A stretch of DNA of 64,000 nt from Tetragonia tetragonoides (lineage: Eukaryota; Streptophyta; Magnoliopsida; Caryophyllales; Aizoaceae). The notes under the pieces are model-generated. The model searched no databases. It worked only from the letters and a program-made list of their open reading frames with translations, and was not told the DNA's origin. The first letter of the stretch is position 1. Each line of letters opens with the position of its first letter. The translations under genes and the position numbers were made by a program. Of this stretch, positions 60,229-64,000 are shown piece by piece. The DNA is taken from the NCBI GenBank assembly GCA_038025085.1, contig CM076153.1:8091501-8155500 (forward strand). Reading direction: 5' to 3'.

Positions 60229-63200
60229 ATGGCTCCAAACACAGTGGTAGTCACAGTAGATAAGCCAAATAATGGGTATAGTACATTAGAGTTAAACAAC
60301 ACAAAAACAGGGGAAAAAGATAAATCAACACCAGCAAGCAGAAAACAGCTAACTTGGGTTTTTCGCTTAAGAGCTCAAAGAGTCTTCAATGTAATCTCAA
60401 GGAAAATCACCACCATTAAGAAGCGAGTCGCGTATTCGGAGATCAGTGATGAAGAAGGAAGAAGCAAAGGGAAGTTGTACAGATTCATAAGGGTTTGCTT
60501 ATTGATCTCAATCATAGGTTTGATCATAGAAATAATTGCTCATTTTAAGAAATGGGATTATTTGAGCCTAATTGAGTACCCTTGGGAGGTTAAAAACCTC
60601 TTACAATGGTCTTATATGGCTTGGTTGTCATTTAGAGTTGATTATGTTGCTCCTATCTTGGCTTTCTTGTCCAAATTCTGTGTTGTTCTGTTTCTTATCC
60701 AATCTTTGGATCGTTTGGTTCTTTGCCTTGGATGCTTTTGGATTAAGTACAAGAAATTGAAGCCTAAGGTTGTTGATGATGGTTATGATGCTGAAGATCC
60801 TTCTAGTTTCCCTATGGTTATTGTTCAAATTCCAATGTGCAATGAAAGAGAGGTAACTAATCTTAAACTCCACAATTTTCTTTTTCTTTTCATTTTAGCT
60901 TTGTTTCAAGCCTACATAGTAGCTGTGTTTTGACTAGTACAAGTTTCTCACTTTCTCATTGGTTCACATACGTTTGAGTTCTTACATCCAATAGAAAGAC
61001 GGGAATATTATTAATTAGGTAAAAAAGTTACAATGATCCGATGTAATTGCATTTAACACTCAAAAGTAATTTTTTAGACCATTATAGGCTGACACTGAGT
61101 GTTTTATCCTCTATTAATCGCCATTCAAAAATGTACCTGAATCTTATTTCTAAGGAAGTATATAACTTCTAATGCAAAATTGCAAATTATTAGACTCTTT
61201 TGTATACATTTATGTTTTTTGGTATTATTGTAAATTTAGTTTGTTTTGTCAAATTATAACTTAGAAGTCAATTGATTAGCTTTAATCTCAGACAGTCAAA
61301 TATAGACAAATATTTGGGACGAACAGATTGCATAATTTGTTACTTTTCAAAAGAGATCTCAATTTTCATTATTTTATTCTATTTCATATCTATGTAATGT
61401 GTACATGTTATGAGTTTTTGTTCCCTCCTTCAACCGTAGTTCACGTCTAGCTTATTATAAAGATCAATAATGACATTTTTATTTTATTTTATTATCTTAT
61501 TGAAGATGGCGGTGCGTGGTCCATGATTGATGGGCATAGTTATTTAATTGACCAGATTGGACTTGCATTAAATTCGATTGATTTTGTTGATGTGTAGTTG
61601 CACTAATTTAACATTTTACAGTTAAGTTACAGTTTAGTATATGTGCTCCCAGGTGCAAGTCTTGGATCCTTAACCATGGCTGATTAATTCATTAATTGCA
61701 ATATTAATAAGATTCAAGCATCTTAGGTAGTCAATGCCTATTTGATGAGATTATTATTTTTTAAGCGCAACCGGTGTCTTATGAGTACTGATTTTGCTAA
61801 GATAAACGCTCCCTCCAAGGCAAATGCCTCAGTGAACGTAGTAATTGCCTTGGAACGAAGAAGTGATTTTTGACTTGGCAAAATCATTGCCCGTGTCTTG
61901 CCCTACACTTTATTTCCTTGGAGTTGATCTTTTTGACATTGGCATTATCAACGCCCTTTACTATGTTTTTCAGTTATTATAGGTCTTAAGTGGACTAATT
62001 AGCATAATGTTGCATGTTATATAGGTGTATGAGACATCAATTGCAGCAGCTTGTCAACTGGATTGGCCAAGAGACAGATTGCTTATACAAGTCTTAGATG
62101 ATTCTGATGATGAGACTTTAAAGTTACTCATCAAGGATGAAGTCTACTCATGGAGTGAAAAAGGAGTTAACATTATTTACAGGCACAGATATATCAGAAC
62201 TGGTTATAAAGCTGGTAATCTAAAATCAGCAATGGCTTGTGACTATGTCCAGGACTACGAATTCGTTGCCATTTTAGATGCAGATTTCCAGCCTGAACCC
62301 GATTTTCTCAAACAAACAGTCCCCCATTTTAAGGTAATGATCTTAAATCAGTCCTATTGGACTAATTATGTCAAAAAACAAAAGTTGAAGTATACTGATC
62401 ATACTGTGGTTAGTCTAATATTTGAATTTTGCTGCAGGGAAATCCTGACATAGCACTAGTCCAAGCGCGATGGTCATTTGTGAACAAGGATGAAAATCTC
62501 CTTACAAGGCTTCAAAACATTAACCTTTGCTTCCATTTTGAGGTGGAACAACAAGTTAATGGTTGGTACCTCAACTTCTTTGGGTTCAATGGGACTGCCG
62601 GTGTTTGGAGGATCAAGGCATTGGAGGATTCTGGAGGATGGATGGAGAGAACAACTGTCGAGGATATGGACATTGCTGTACGAGCTCATTTGCACGGATG
62701 GAAATTCATTTACCTCAATGATGTCAGGGTTCTTTGTGAGGTTCCTGAGTCCTATGAAGCATATAAGAAGCAGCAACACCGTTGGCATTCTGGTCCAATG
62801 CAGCTCTTTAGAGTATGCCTACCAGCAATTATAAAATCAAAGGTAATGTTCTTAGTCTGAACTTCCTGTTACTTCACAAGTAACAGGAACTACAGAACAA
62901 TATGAAAAGATGCCAGTAGTAAGATTTGTCGATAAACTGTAACAACATTTGTTGCTAAACATGTTTGTGTTGTGTTTGATTGTTGCAGATATCAGCATGG
63001 AAGAAGGTCAATTTGATATTCCTGTTCTTCCTTCTAAGGAAACTTATTCTGCCCTTTTATTCCTTCACATTGTTCTGTGTCATACTTCCTTTAACCATGT
63101 TCATTCCTGAGGCAGAATTGCCCAACTGGGTGATCTGTTATGTGCCAGTATTCCTCTCATTCTTGAACATCCTACCAGCACCAAAATCCTTCCCCTTCCT

Positions 63201-63639
63201 AGTCCCTTACCTATTGTTCGAGAACACGATGTCAGTCACAAAATTCAATGCCATGATATCTGGTCTATTCCAACTAGGGAGCGCATACGAATGGGTGGTG
63301 ACTAAGAAGACTGGTAGGGCGTCAGAATCCGATTTGTTGGCTGTAGCAGAAAGAGAAACGAAGGCGATGAATCAGGAGAAGATACAAAGAAGGTCTTCAG
63401 AATCTGGTTTAGAGATACTGGGAAAGTTACAAAAGCAAGAATCAACACTTTTGGGAAGTAACAAGAAAAGAAAGAAGAACAGTCTTTACAGGAAAGAGCT
63501 TGCACTTGCATCCCTTTTACTGATTGCAGCTGCAAGAAGTTTGCTGTCAAAACATGGAGTTCACTTCTATTTCTTGCTCTTCCAAGGGTTATCATTTCTC
63601 ATTGTAGGATTGGACTTGATTGGTGAGCAAATCAGCTGA
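60229..63639 (+). CDS. Xyloglucan glucan synthase, cellulose synthase-like C (CSLC4-like)
   Basis: Golgi GT2 glycosyltransferase that polymerises the beta-1,4-glucan backbone of xyloglucan from UDP-glucose. Exons 60229-60852, 62025-62333, 62438-62842 and 62989-63639 join in frame to 662 residues, close to the family length. Order: a basic N-terminal region; two membrane helices at about 87-105 and 140-180; cytosolic catalytic loop with VLDDSDD (231-237), DAD (293-295), TVED (384-387) and QQHRW (423-427); then a C-terminal membrane block (about 455-560) and a final pair of hydrophobic segments. The EMERE-type junction here reads [23 protein letters not shown]. The ATG at 60229 gives [13 protein letters not shown], as in CSLCs. 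Intron 1 is 1172 bp. The upstream leader contains a SINE remnant. Which CSLC paralogue it is was inferred from gene order. Confidence 0.95.
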
Positions 63640-64000
63640 AAAATTACAGGATACTGATGAGAAAGTTTATTTATTTTTTTGGGATGTCAATTCCATGTAA
63701 GAAATATTTGTGGTAAGGGGGGTCTAAAGTTGACCCCCAACCATAATTTTTTTAATTTTTTTCTGTTTATTTAGTTAATAGGAAACATATTTTTTTTACA
63801 AATCATTATGTGAAATTCAGACTTGGTAAAAATAATGAAAATCTCAATACATATACTCTTGAAGAAATTCTTGGTTCTACTGATGCAGTCACTAGAAAAA
63901 AGAGAACAGAAGTTTCAGTTTTACTGGTACTTGAAGGAGCATTTCTTGAACAACCTCACTTAACCATCTTTACAAGTTATTTCTATGCAGTATGTGTTGA
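63640..64000 (+). other. CSLC 3' UTR and flank
   Basis: AT-rich sequence after the CSLC stop codon with several AATAA-like words; no other feature up to the window edge. Confidence 0.6.

Noticed and set aside
1..64000. CRISPR arrays, bacterial operons or viral insertions
   Set aside because: No regular spacer-repeat array, no Shine-Dalgarno-type gene packing and no viral polymerase or capsid frames; all clear genes are spliced plant nuclear genes.

Overview
The window is nuclear DNA from a flowering plant, most likely a eudicot. Genes are split by short AT-rich GT-AG introns, the proteins belong to plant-specific families (WAT1/UMAMIT transporters, TBL O-acetyltransferases, CSLC glucan synthases, DUF26 proteins), and the gaps hold SINEs, MITEs and a Helitron. 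The species cannot be named from the sequence.

Layout. 1-9828 (minus): most of the nucleotide-excision-repair endonuclease UVH3/XPG; its 3' end lies outside the window. 11411-14651 (plus): a five-exon pectin methylesterase. 16526-30593 (plus): a tandem array of four WAT1-related (EamA/UMAMIT) transporter genes. Copies 1 and 2 are broken and copies 3 and 4 are intact. Copy 1 has lost the end of exon 6 to a tRNA-Ile(UAU) gene on the opposite strand. 32209-32760 (plus): a single-exon 2H phosphoesterase-like protein that lacks its second HxT motif. 36073-37842 (minus): a peroxisomal acyl-activating enzyme gene with two frameshifts that cancel out. 40058-41320 (minus): a secreted two-domain DUF26 protein with a hydrophobic, GPI-like tail. 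42474-46140 (minus): a TBL/AXY4-type polysaccharide O-acetyltransferase. 46141-60228: a 14-kb gene desert of degenerate repeats, MITEs, SINEs and a 2-kb non-autonomous Helitron. 60229-63639 (plus): a complete CSLC-type xyloglucan glucan synthase.

The order UVH3, WAT1 array, 2H protein, TBL, CSLC matches, as I recall it, the Arabidopsis block At3g28030 (UVH3), At3g28050-28130 (WAT1/UMAMIT cluster), At3g28140 (RNA ligase/cyclic phosphodiesterase family), At3g28150 (TBL22/AXY4L) and At3g28180 (CSLC4). The window therefore looks like an old conserved microsynteny block. Into it the pectinesterase, acyl-activating enzyme, DUF26 gene and many mobile elements have been added. TBL and CSLC, the last two genes, probably both act on xyloglucan in the Golgi: one adds O-acetyl groups and the other polymerises the glucan backbone.

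The most informative observations are the tRNA gene that replaced part of a WAT1 exon, a hAT-like MITE that dates the WAT1 duplications because copies 1 and 4 keep the empty site, SINE insertions with clear target-site duplications, the Helitron with recognisable ends, and clustered short degenerate motif arrays in the desert.
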